Below are positions 1 through 11,948 of a DNA stretch of 64,000 nucleotides, in pieces. The stretch is from Smittia aterrima (Eukaryota; Arthropoda; Insecta; Diptera; Chironomidae), in the NCBI GenBank assembly GCA_033063855.1, contig CP093831.1, positions 26,412,001 to 26,476,000 of the forward strand, written 5' to 3'. A program made the translations under genes and the position numbers. The notes under the pieces are model-generated. The model ran no database searches. It worked only from the letters and a program-made list of their open reading frames with translations, and was not told the DNA's origin. Each line of letters begins with the position of its first letter. Within the stretch, counting starts at the first letter, position 1.

Positions 1-232
1 ACAAATGAGCTCGTTGTTAATCAAATTTTTCGTTTCCGAGCAAAAAAATTTTTTTTGGTTTTCAACTTTTTCCTTTCTGAGCAAAAAAAAAATTTTTCAA
101 AACCAAAGTTATGGCTTTAAAAACCTCTTTATCGCTCATTTTGCTCAAATTCAATACAAACGAGCTCGTTGTTATTCAAACTTTTCGTTTCCGAGCAAAA
201 AAATTTTTTTTTTTTGGTTTTCAACTTTTTCC
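1..232. repeat. Satellite array, left fragment
   Basis: About one and a half units of the same ~155-bp AT-rich satellite that fills 1796-10936 and 18644-23137. The unit carries the landmarks GTTATGGCTTTAAAAACC, CAAATTCAATACAAA and GAGCTCGTTGTTA plus A-tract/T-tract pairs. This fragment ends at AACTTTTTCC, the sequence duplicated on the far side of the next element. Confidence 0.95.
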
Positions 233-1795
233 GAGAGGGCCTGCAACTATGGCATCGGACGAAAGTGAAAAATTAAATTAATTAAATAATCACTGAATAA
301 GGCCTGTTTCAACCAACAAAAGTTATACATTACATCAACAAGACCCCTGGACAGATGCACACAGTGGAGTTTAATCGAAATTCTTAAATTCGAGGAAGAA
401 AACGTGAAAGTTCTCGAGACAACGCGCAAGAAAAATTGAAACTTTTGGCATTAAGGCATGGGCTCGGAGCTAGTTACCGTATAAGTTTCTATTGGACTCA
501 AACAGTCGACAACTAAGGCAAAGCAGCTAAGCCATTCATCTAAACGTTGAACCCACGACAGCGAAGGTGAAAAACCGGAACCGGAATAAACAAGGTTAGG
601 ATGGTTGTGCCACACTGTGGGAGTGTTTGCCATTAAGCACAGTTATCAAATACAGTTAATCAAGCCACCAACAATAGATGTGAGAAAGCAGAGGCAACTA
701 GCATATGACAACAAAGAAGACTGAATATTGAAATTATTGGGCATTGGCATAAGGCGGACTGATTCAAAACAATGGAAAACTGAATGAAACTGGCTCTTAT
801 TAATTAAGAACTACACAAGCAAACTTTTAAACTGTACAAGTAAATGGACGTCAACTTAAAATTAGTGTTGTCACCGCAATTTCGTCTGCAATCCCGCGAA
901 GAATGCCACCAACTTCTTAAGACCCGATGATGAGAAGAGTGCGACGATAAGAGAGACAAAGGAATTGTAGACAAGGACAACAACAATGAAGAATGACCGG
1001 GCAAACATATTTTTATTTTTATTTTATTTTATTTCTGTCAGCTTCTACTAAGACTCTACCGACTTAAGACCCGAAACCCGATGTCAATTGAAACAGACAA
1101 GTAAATTCAGAAAGCTCATTGATGGTGCTGTTTCGAGGCTGCATCATAGTGATTCCGTGAATTGAAGAATACAGTGATCTACAAGCCAGTAACTCAGAAT
1201 CATCATCGTCTGCTGACTTGAACATTGCATCGACGAGATCAACTCGATGGAACGCTCGACTAAGTGCGATGATAAGAAAGAGAGACAAAAGGAATTGTAG
1301 CTAAGGGCAACAACAATGAAGAATGACCGGGCAAACATACAACCGAGAAAATTTCAAAAAGTTGCACGATAACCATCCTCTTTGAAGCAACGAGAGCGAC
1401 GGACACGGACAAAAGCGGTTCAATGCAAGAGGCCAAGGAGGAAAGGCAACAAGGAGACGGACGCCTAAAAGAAGCCAAGCCGAGGATTAAAATCCAGGAT
1501 AGACAAGGATTTGGACGCCTAAAAGAAGCCACAAGAAGAGACAAATGGTATGGGACGCCAACAAAGAGGCCCAGACCTGGAATAGGTCAAGATAATCAGG
1601 AAAACGACACACCAAAAGTGGAAACGTTTTCCGAATAGCTGCCGGAACTCGCAATGTTTAGATACGACGCGGGAGGGCCTTGAAGGAGCAACAATCAGCG
1701 AAAAAAATCAAAAATTTTAGCTGCAATGTAAATTAAAGTAAAATTATTTATTATAATCTCCTTAGCTATTTGAAATAAAAAAAAAAAAAAAAAAA
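233..1795 (+). mobile_element. Poly(A)-tailed retroposon fragment inside the satellite
   Basis: A 1.56-kb non-satellite block splits one satellite unit. It ends in AATAAA (1774-1779) and about 21 A residues. The 10 bp AACTTTTTCC occur immediately before it (223-232) and at its end (1796-1805), as expected of a target-site duplication made by target-primed reverse transcription. It contains a ~70-bp direct duplication (about 940-1010 and 1262-1340) ending GACCGGGCAAACATA. The best plus-strand ORF (1423-1638, 71 aa) is basic and hydrophilic, with GRLKEA repeated twice; I cannot assign it to a family. It could be the 5'-truncated 3' end of a LINE or a retroposed host RNA. Confidence 0.65.
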
Positions 1796-4700
1796 AACTT
1801 TTTCCTTTCTGAGCAAAAAAAAAATTTTTCAAAACCAAAGTTATGGCTTTAAAAACCTCTTTATCGTTCATTTTGCTCAAATTCAATACAAATGAGCTTG
1901 TTGTTATTCAAATTTTTCGTTTCCGAACAAAAAATTTTTTTTTTGGTTTTCAACTTTTTCCCTTCTGAACAAAAAAAAAAATTTTCCGAGCAAAAAAAAA
2001 ATTTTTCAAAACCAAAGTTATGGCTTTAAAAACCTCTTTATCGTTCATTTTGCTCAAATTCAATACAAATGAGCTCGTTGTTATTCAAATTTTTCGTTTC
2101 CGAGCAAAAAATTTTTTTTTTGGTTTTCAACTTTTTCTTTCTGAGCAAAAAAAAAATTTTTCAAAACCAAAGTTATGGCTTTAAAAACCTCTTTATCGTT
2201 CATTTTGCTCAAATTCAATACATACGAGCTCGTTGTTATTCAAATTTTTCGTTTCCGAGCAAAAAAATTTTTTTTGGTTTTCAACTTTTTCCTTCCTGAG
2301 CAAAAAAAAAATTTTTCAAAACCAAAGTTATGGCTTTAAAAACCTCTTTATCGTTCATTTTGCTCAAATTCAATACAAATGAGCTCGTTGTTATTCAAAT
2401 TTTTCGTTTCCGAGCAAAAAATTTTTTTTTTGGTTTTCAACTTTTTCCTTTCTGAACAAAAAAAAAATTTTCCGAGCAAAAAAAAAATTTTTCAAAACCA
2501 AAGTTATGGCTTTAAAAACCTCTTTATCGTTCATTTTGCTCAAATTCAATACAAATGAGCTCGTTGTTATTCAAATTTTTCGTTTCCGAGCAAAAAATTT
2601 TTTTTTTGGTTTTCAACTTTTTCCTTTCTGAACAAAAAAAAAATTTTCCGAGCAAAAAAAAAATTTTTCAAAACCAAAGTTATGGCTTTAAAAACCTCTT
2701 TATCGTTCATTTTGCTCAAATTCAATACAAATGAGCTCGTTGTTATTCAAATTTTTCGTTTCCGAGCAAAAAAATTTTTTTTTGGTTTTCAACTTTTTCC
2801 TTTCTGAGCAAAAAAAAATTTTTCAAAACCAAAGTTATGGCTTTAAAAACCTCTTTATCGTTCATTTTGCTCAAATTCAATACAAATGAGCTCGTTGTTA
2901 TTCAAATTTTTCGTTTCCGAGCAAAAAAATTTTTTTTTTGGTTTTCAACTTTTTCCTTTCTGAACAAAAAAAAAATTTTTCCGAGCAAAAAAAAAATTTT
3001 TCAAAACCAAAGTTATGGCTTTAAAAACCTCTTTATCGTTCATTTTGCTCAAATTCAATACAAATGAGCTCGTTGTTATTCAAATTTTTCGTTTCCGAGC
3101 AAAAAATTTTTTTTTTTGGTTTTCAACTTTTTTCCTTTCTGATTTCCGAGCAAAAAAAAAATTTTTCAAAACCAAAGTTATGGCTTTAAAAACCTCTTTA
3201 TCGTTCATTTTGCTCAAATTCAATACAAATGAGCTCGTTGTTATTCAAATTTTTCGTTTCCGAGCAAAAAATTTTTTTTTGGTTTTCAACTTTTTCCTTT
3301 CTGAGCAAAAAAAAAATTTTTCAAAACCAAAGTTATGGCTTTAAAAACCTCTTTATCGTTCATTTTGCTCAAATTCAATACAAATGAGCTCGTTGTTATT
3401 CAAATTTTTCGTTTCCGAGCAAAAAAATTTTTTTTGGTTTTCAACTTTTTCCTTTCTGAGCAAAAAAAAAATTTTTCAAAACCAAAGTTATGGCTTTAAA
3501 AACCTCTTTATCGTTCATTTTGCTCAAATTCAATACAAATGAGCTCGTTGTTATTCAAATTTTTCGTTTCCGAGCAAAAAAATTTTTTTTTGGTTTTCAA
3601 CTTTTTCCTTCCTGAGCAAAAAAAAAATTTCAAAACCAAAGTTATGGCTTTAAAAACCTCTTTATCGTTCATTTTGCTCAAATTCAATACAAATGAGCTC
3701 GTTGTTATTCAAATTTTTCGTTTCCGAGCAAAAAATTTTTTTTTGGTTTTCAACTTTTTCCTTCCTGAGCAAAAAAAAAAATTTCAAAACCAAAGTTATG
3801 GCTTTAAAAACCTCTTTATCGTTCATTTTGCTCAAATTCAATACAAATGAGCTTGTTGTTATTCAAATTTTTCGTTTCCGAACAAAAAATATTTTTTTTG
3901 GTTTTCAACTTTTTCCTTTCTGAACAAAAAAAAAATTTTCCGAGCAAAAAAAAAATTTTTCAAAACCAAAGTTATGGCTTTAAAAACCTCTTTATCGTTC
4001 ATTTTGCTCAAATTCAATACAAATGAGCTCGTTGTTATTCAAATTTTTCGTTTCCGAGCAAAAAATTTTTTTTTCGGTTTTCAACTTTTTCCTTTCTGAG
4101 CAAAAAAAAAATTTTTCAAAACCAAAGTTATGGCTTTAAAAACCTCTTTATCGTTCATTTTGCTCAAATTCAATACAAATGAGCTCGTTGTTATTCAAAT
4201 TTTTCGTTTCCGAGCAAAAAAATTTTTTTTTGGTTTTCAACTTTTTCCTTTCTGAGCAAAAAAAATTTTTCAAAACCAAAGTTATGGCTTTAAAAACCTC
4301 TTTATCGTTCATTTTGCTCAAATTCAATACAAATGAGCTCGTTGTTATTCAAATTTTTCGTTTCCGAGCAAAAAAATTTTTTTTGGTTTTCAACTTTTTC
4401 CTTTCTGAGCAAAAAAAAAATTTTTCAAAACCAAAGTTATGGCTTTAAAAACCTCTTTATCGTTCATTTTGCTCAAATTCAATACAAATGAGCTCGTTGT
4501 TATTCAAATTTTTCGTTTCCGAGCAAAAAAATTTTTTTTTTGGTTTTCAACTTTTTCCTTCCTGAGCAAAAAAAAAATTTTTCAAAACCAAAGTTATGGC
4601 TTTAAAAACCTCTTTATCGTTCATTTTGCTCAAATTCAATACAAATGAGCTCGTTGTTATTCAAATTTTTCGTTTCCGAGCAAAAAAATTTTTTTTTGGT

Positions 4701-7700
4701 TTTCAACTTTTTCCTTTCTGAGCAAAAAAAAAATTTTTCAAAACCAAAGTTATGGCTTTAAAAACCTCTTTATCGTTCATTTTGCTCAAATTCAATACAA
4801 ATGAGCTCGTTGTTATTCAAATTTTTCGTTTCCGAGCAAAAAAATTTTTTTTTGGTTTTCAACTTTTTCCTTCCTGAGCAAAAAAAAAATTTTTCAAAAC
4901 CAAAGTTATGGCTTTAAAAACCTCTTTATCGTTCATTTTGCTCAAATTCAATACAAATGAGCTCGTTGTTATTCAAATTTTTCGTTTCCGAGCAAAAAAA
5001 TTTTTTTTTGGTTTTCAACTTTTTCCTTTCTGAGCAAAAAAAAAATTTTTTCAAAACCAAAGTTATGGCTTTAAAAACCTCTTTATCGTTCATTTTGCTC
5101 AAATTCAATACAAATGAGCTCGTTGTTATTCAAATTTTTCGTTTCCGAGCAAAAAATTGCAAAAAAAAAATTTTTCAAAACCAAAGTTATGGCTTTAAAA
5201 ACCTCTTTATCGTTCATTTTGCTCAAATTCAATACAAATGAGCTCGTTGTTATTCAAATTTTTCGTTTCCGAGCAAAAAAATTTTTTTTTGGTTTTCAAC
5301 TTTTTCCTTTCTGAGCAAAAAAAAAATTTTTCAAAACCAAAGTTATGGCTTTAAAAACCTCTTTATCGTTCATTTTGCTCAAATTCAATACAAATGAGCT
5401 CGTTGTTATTCAAATTTTTCGTTTCCGAGCAAAAAATTTTTTTTTTGGTTTTCAACTTTTTCCTTTCTGAGCAAAAAAAAAATTTTTCAAAACCAAAGTT
5501 ATGGCTTTAAAAACCTCTTTATCGTTCATTTTGCTCAAATTCAATACAAATGAGCTCGTTGTTATTCAAATTTTTCGTTTCCGAGCAAAAAAATTTTTTT
5601 TTGGTTTTCAACTTTTTCCTTTCTGAGCAAAAAAAAAAATTTCAAAACCAAAGTTATGGCTTTAAAAACCTCTTTATCGTTCATTTTGCTCAAATTCAAT
5701 ACAAATGAGCTCGTTGTTATTCAAATTTTTCGTTTCCGAGCAAAAAATTTTTTTTTGGTTTTCAACTTTTTCCTTTCTGAGCAAAAAAAAATTTTTCAAA
5801 ACCAAAGTTATGGCTTTAAAAACCTCTTTATCGTTCATTTTGCTCAAATTCAATACAAATGAGCTCGTTGTTATTCAAATTTTTCGTTTCCGAGCAAAAA
5901 ATTTTTTTTTTGGTTTTCAACTTTTTCCTTCCTGAGCAAAAAAAAAATTTTCAAAACCAAAGTTATGGCTTTAAAAACCTCTTTATCGTTCATTTTGCTC
6001 AAATTCAATACAAATGAGCTCGTTGTTATTCAAATTTTTCGTTTCCGAGCAAAAAAATTTTTTTTTGGTTTTCAACTTTTTCCTTTCTGAGCAAAAAAAA
6101 AATTTTTCAAAACCAAAGTTATGGCTTTAAAAACCTCTTTATCGTTCATTTTGCTCAAATTCAATACAAATGAGCTCGTTGTTATTCAAATTTTTCGTTT
6201 CCGAGCAAAAAATTTTTTTTTTGGTTTTCAACTTTTTCCTTCTGAGCAAAAAAAAAATTTTTCAAAACCAAAGTTATGGCTTTAAAAACCTCTTTATCGT
6301 TCATTTTGCTCAAATTCAATACAAATGAGCTCGTTGTTATTCAAATTTTTCGTTTCCGAGCAAAAAAATTTTTTTTGGTTTTCAACTTTTTCCTTTCTGA
6401 GCAAAAAAAAAATTTTCAAAACCAAAGTTATGGCTTTAAAAACCTCTTTATCGTTCATTTTGCTCAAATTCAATACAAATGAGCTCGTTGTTATTCAAAT
6501 TTTTCGTTTCCGAGCAAAAAATTTTTTTTTTGGTTTTCAACTTTTTCCTTCCTGAGCAAAAAAAAAATTTTCAAAACCAAAGTTATGGCTTTAAAAACCT
6601 CTTTATCGTTCATTTTGCTCAAATTCAATACAAATGAGCTCGTTGTTATTCAAATTTTTCGTTTCCGAGCAAAAAAATTTTTTTTTGGTTTTCAACTTTT
6701 TCCTTTCTGAGCAAAAAAAAAATTTTTCCGAGCAAAAAAAAAATTTTTCAAAACCAAAGTTATGGCTTTAAAAACCTCTTTATCGTTCATTTTGCTCAAA
6801 TTCAATACAAATGAGCTCGTTGTTATTCAAATTTTTCGTTTCCGAGCAAAAAATTTTTTTTTGGTTTTCAACTTTTTCCCTTCTGAACAAAAAAAAAATT
6901 TTCCGAGCAAAAAAAAAATTTTTCAAAACCAAAGTTATGGCTTTAAAAACCTCTTTATCGTTCATTTTGCTCAAATTCAATACAAATGAGCTCGTTGTTA
7001 TTCAAATTTTTCGTTTCCGAGCAAAAAAATTTTTTTTTGGTTTTCAACTTTTTCCTTTCTGAGCAAAAAAAAAATTTTTCAAAACCAAAGTTATGGCTTT
7101 AAAAACCTCTTTATCGTTCATTTTGCTCAAATTCAATACAAATGAGCTCGTTGTTATTCAAATTTTTCGTTTCCGAGCAAAAAAATTTTTTTTGGTTTTC
7201 AACTTTTTCCTTCTGAGCAAAAAAAAAATTTTTCAAAACCAAAGTTATGGCTTTAAAAACCTCTTTATCGTTCATTTTGCTCAAATTCAATACAAATGAG
7301 CTCGTTGTTATTCAAATTTTTCGTTTCCGAGCAAAAAAATTTTTTTTTGGTTTTCAACTTTTTCCTTTCTGAGCAAAAAAAAAAATTTTTCAAAACCAAA
7401 GTTATGGCTTTAAAAACCTCTTTATCGTTCATTTTGCTCAAATTCAATACAAATGAGCTCGTTGTTATTCAAATTTTTCGTTTCCGAGCAAAAAATTTTT
7501 TTTTTGGTTTTCAACTTTTTCCTTTCTGAGCAAAAAAAAAATTTTTCAAAACCAAAGTTATGGCTTTAAAAACCTCTTTATCGTTCATTTTGCTCAAATT
7601 CAATACAAATGAGCTCGTTGTTATTCAAATTTTTCGTTTCCGAGCAAAAAATTTTTTTTTCGGTTTTCAACTTTTTCCTTTCTGAGCAAAAAAAAATTTT

Positions 7701-10700
7701 TCAAAACCAAAGTTATGGCTTTAAAAACCTCTTTATCGTTCATTTTGCTCAAATTCAATACAAATGAGCTCGTTGTTATTCAAATTTTTCGTTTCCGAGC
7801 AAAAAATTTTTTTTTTGGTTTTCAACTTTTTCCTTTCTGAGCAAAAAAAAAATTTTTCAAAACCAAAGTTATGGCTTTAAAAACCTCTTTATCGTTCATT
7901 TTGCTCAAATTCAATACAAATGAGCTCGTTGTTATTCAAATTTTTCGTTTCCGAGCAAAAAAATTTTTTTTGGTTTTCAACTTTTTCCTTCCTGAGCAAA
8001 AAAAAAATTTTTCAAAACCAAAGTTATGGCTTTAAAAACCTCTTTATCGTTCATTTTGCTCAAATTCAATACAAATGAGCTCGTTGTTATTCAAATTTTT
8101 CGTTTCCGAGCAAAAAAATTTTTTTTTGGTTTTCAACTTTTTCCTTTCTGAGCAAAAAAAAAATTTTTCCGAGCAAAAAAAAAATTTTTCAAAACCAAAG
8201 TTATGGCTTTAAAAACCTCTTTATCGTTCATTTTGCTCAAATTCAATACAAATGAGCTCGTTGTTATTCAAATTTTTCGTTTCCGAGCAAAAAATTTTTT
8301 TTTTGGTTTTCAACTTTTTCCTTTCTGAGCAAAAAAAAAATTTTTCAAAACCAAAGTTATGGCTTTAAAAACCTCTTTATCGTTCATTTTGCTCAAATTC
8401 AATACAAATGAGCTCGTTGTTATTCAAATTTTTCGTTTCCGAGCAAAAAAATTTTTTTTTGGTTTTCAACTTTTTCCTTTCTGAGCAAAAAAAATTTTTT
8501 TCAAAACCAAAGTTATGGCTTTAAAAACCTCTTTATCGTTCATTTTGCTCAAATTCAATACAAATGAGCTCGTTGTTATTCAAATTTTTCGTTTCCGAGC
8601 AAAAAAATTTTTTTTTGGTTTTCAACTTTTTCCTTTCTGAGCAAAAAAAAATTTTTCAAAACCAAAGTTATGGCTTTAAAAACCTCTTTATCGTTCATTT
8701 TGCTCAAATTCAATACAAATGAGCTCGTTGTTATTCAAATTTTTCGTTTCCGAGCAAAAAAATTTTTTTTTGGTTTTCAACTTTTTCCTTTCTGAGCAAA
8801 AAAAAAATTTTCAAAACCAAAGTTATGGCTTTAAAAACCTCTTTATCGTTCATTTTGCTCAAATTCAATACAAATGAGCTCGTTGTTATTCAAATTTTTC
8901 GTTTCCGAGCAAAAAATTTTTTTTTGGTTTTCAACTTTTTCCTTTCTGAGCAAAAAAAAAATTTTCAAAACCAAAGTTATGGCTTTAAAAACCTCTTTAT
9001 CGTTCATTTTGCTCAAATTCAATACAAATGAGCTCGTTGTTATTCAAATTTTTCGTTTCCGAGCAAAAAATTTTTTTTTTTTTTTTCAACTTTTTCCTTT
9101 CTGAGCAAAAATAAAATTTTTCAAAACCAAAGTTATGGCTTTAAAAACCTCTTTATCGTTCATTTTGCTCAAATTCAATACAAATGAGCTCGTTGTTATT
9201 CAAATTTTTCGTTTCCGAGCAAAAAAATTTTTTTTTTGTTTTCAACTTTTTCCTTTCTGAGCAAAAAAAAAAATTTTTCAAAACCAAAGTTATGGCTTTA
9301 AAAACCTCTTTATCGTTCATTTTGCTCAAATTCAATACAAATGAGCTCGTTGTTAATCAAATTTTTCGTTTCCGAGCAAAAAAATTTTTTTTGGTTTTCA
9401 ACTTTTTCCTTTCTGAGCAAAAAAAAAATTTTTCAAAACCAAAGTTATGGCTTTAAAAACCTCTTTATCGTTCATTTTGCTCAAATTCAATACAAATGAG
9501 CTCGTTGTTAATCAAATTTTTCGTTTCCGAGCAAAAAAATTTTTTTTGGTTTTCAACTTTTTTTTTCTGAGCAAAAAAAAAATTTTTCAAACCAAAGTTA
9601 TGGCTTTAAAAACCTCTTTATCGTTCATTTTGCTCAAATTCAATACAAATGAGCTCGTTGTTAATCAAATTTTTCGTTTCCGAGCAAAAAATTTTTTTTT
9701 GGTTTTCAACTTTTTCCTTTCTGAGCAAAAAAAAAAAAATTTTCAAAACCAAAGTTATGGCTTTAAAAACCTCTTTATCGTTCATTTTGCTCAAATTCAA
9801 TACAAATGAGCTCGTTGTTAATCAAATTTTTCGTTTCCGAGCAAAAAAATTTTTTTTTGGTTTTCAACTTTTTCCTTTCTGAACAAAAAAAAAATTTTTC
9901 AAAACCAAAGTTATGGCTTTAAAAACCTCTTTATCGTTCATTTTGCTCAAATTCAATACAAATGAGCTCGTTGTTAATCAAATTTTTCGTTTCCGAGCAA
10001 AAAATTTTTTTTTGGTTTTCAACTTTTGTCTTTCTGAACAAAAAAAAAATTTTCCAAACAAAAAAAAAAAATTTTTCAAAACCAAAGTTATGGCTTTAAA
10101 ACCTCTTTATCGTTCATTTTGCTCAAATTCAATACAAATGAGCTCGTTGTTAATCAAATTTTTCGTTTCCGAGCAAAAAATTTTTTTTTGGTTTTCAACT
10201 TTTTCCTTTCTGAGCAAAAAAAAAAATTTTTCAAAACCAAAGTTATGGCTTTAAAAACCTCTTTATCGTTCATTTTGCTCAAATTCAATACAAATGAGCT
10301 CGTTGTTAATCAAATTTTTCGTTTCCGAGCAAAAAAATTTTTTTTTGGTTTTCAACTTTTTCCTTTCTGAGCAAAAAAAAAATTTTTCAAAACCAAAGTT
10401 ATGGCTTTAAAAACCTCTTTATCGTTCATTTTGCTCAAATTCAATACAAATGAGCTCGTTGTTAATCAAATTTTTCGTTTCCGAGCAAAAAAATTTTTTT
10501 TGGTTTTCAACTTTTTCCTTTTTTCTGAGCAAAAAAAAAATTTTTCAAAACCAAAGTTATGGCTTTAAAAACCTCTTTATCGTTCATTTTGCTCAAATTC
10601 AATACAAATGAGCTCGTTGTTAATCAAATTTTTCGTTTCCGAGCAAAAAATTTTTTTTTTGGTTTTCAACTTTTTCCTTTCTGAGCAAAAAAAAAAATTT

Positions 10701-10936
10701 TTCAAAACCAAAGTTATGGCTTTAAAAACCTCTTTATCGTTCATTTTGCTCAAATTCAATACAAATGAGCTCGTTGTTAATCAAATTTTTCGTTTCCGAG
10801 CAAAAAATTTTTTTTTTGGTTTTCAACTTTTTCCTTTCTGAGCAAAAAAAAAATTTTTCAAAACCAAAGTTATGGCTTTAAAAACCTCTTTATCGTTCAT
10901 TTTGCTCAAATTCAATACAAATGAGCTCGTTGTTAT
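1796..10936. repeat. ~155-bp satellite array, about 59 copies
   Basis: Head-to-tail units of roughly 154-155 bp; a longer ~175-bp variant has one extra TCCGAGC-A-tract-T-tract block. The unit has two A-tract/T-tract cores. One follows TTTCCGAGC and leads into GGTTTTCAAC; the other follows TTTCTGAGC and leads into TTTTTCAAAACC, so the two halves show dyad similarity. Units differ mainly in homopolymer length and a few diagnostic sites: GTTATTC or GTTAATC, GAGCTCG or GAGCTTG, CAAATGAG or CATACGAG. Many overlapping ORFs run through it in several frames only because the unit has few stops; none is a credible gene. Confidence 0.97.
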
Positions 10937-11613
10937 CAGTGTGGAGGTACCGGTACCTTTTGGGTATTTTTGCTGGTACTATAATACCTCGACAATACCT
11001 AAAAGGTATTCTTGCTGGTACTATAATACCTCGACAATACCAAAAAAGGTACTTATGCTGGTACTTGAGTACCTCGACAATACCTAAAAAGGTACTTATG
11101 CTGGTACTTGAGTACCTCAAGAGTACCCGAAAAGGTACTTTTGCTGGTACTTGAATACCTCGTAAAATACCATACCTTTAGAAAAGTACCTTAAATTTTT
11201 AAATCCTGTTTCAAATAAATTTCCACATTTTGAGAACGGAACGAGTTAGCGGTGTAAAGTCTTTTGCAAATAGTTTCAGAACAATGAGGACAATACTTCT
11301 GGAAACCAGAATCGGGTTCATTTGATCCACAAAAGAACGACACGACGTTTAAGTTTGATTTTTATGAATTTTGCTTCTGTAAATGTTGTGCCCGTCATAT
11401 CAGGATCCAATGGACCCGATCTTGGTATCCAGAAATATTGTCCTCATTGTTCTGAAACTATTTGCAAAAGACTTCAAACCGCTAACTCGTTCCGTTCTCA
11501 AAATGTGGAAATTTATTTGAAACAGGATTTGAAAATTTAAGTGAAAAAGTATTTTACGAGGTATTCAAGTACCAGCCAAAATACTTTTTCGGGTATTTTT
11601 GAGGTATTATAGT

Positions 11614-11840
11614 AGTCAACGACGAGAGTTCAATCGTGTTTCTCAGAGCATTCTCGCTCTCAAGAAACAACAACTTAATAAAATAAGAATTTCATTGTTC
11701 GCTCTCGCGAAGCAACTTTATAAAATTAGAATTACATTATTCGCTCTCGCGAATCTCTAGAACAATAAGAATGAGAAAGTAATTGTCAAACATAAATGAG
11801 AAACAATAAATCAGTCTTTTATGACACTTCAACCTTAACT
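11614..11840 (+). repeat. 5' LTR of errantivirus
   Basis: A 227-bp direct repeat identical by eye to 18191-18417. It contains two copies of the motif ATTCGCTCTCGCGAA or TTGTTCGCTCTCGCGAAG and several AATAAA-like sites. The preceding 4 bp, TAGT, are the target duplication. Confidence 0.95.
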
Positions 11841-11857
11841 GGCGCAGTTGCAGTAGT
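11840..11857 (+). other. Probable primer-binding site
   Basis: The last LTR base plus the following bases read TGGCGCAGTTGCAGTAG. The TGGCGCAG start is typical of errantiviruses of the 17.6/297 type, whose primer is tRNA-Ser. The tRNA identity is inferred from this short match only. Confidence 0.6.
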
Positions 11858-11948
11858 AACCTGGAAAAAAAGTGGAGCTCGCTTATCAGCATCGTCGACG
11901 GTTTATCGAGGATTCGTAACTCCATTTAAAGGCACCCTCATCAATTCC

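Noticed and set aside
1796..10936. Regular repeats suggesting a CRISPR-like array
   Set aside because: The repeats are contiguous ~155-bp satellite units without unique spacers, in a eukaryotic genome.
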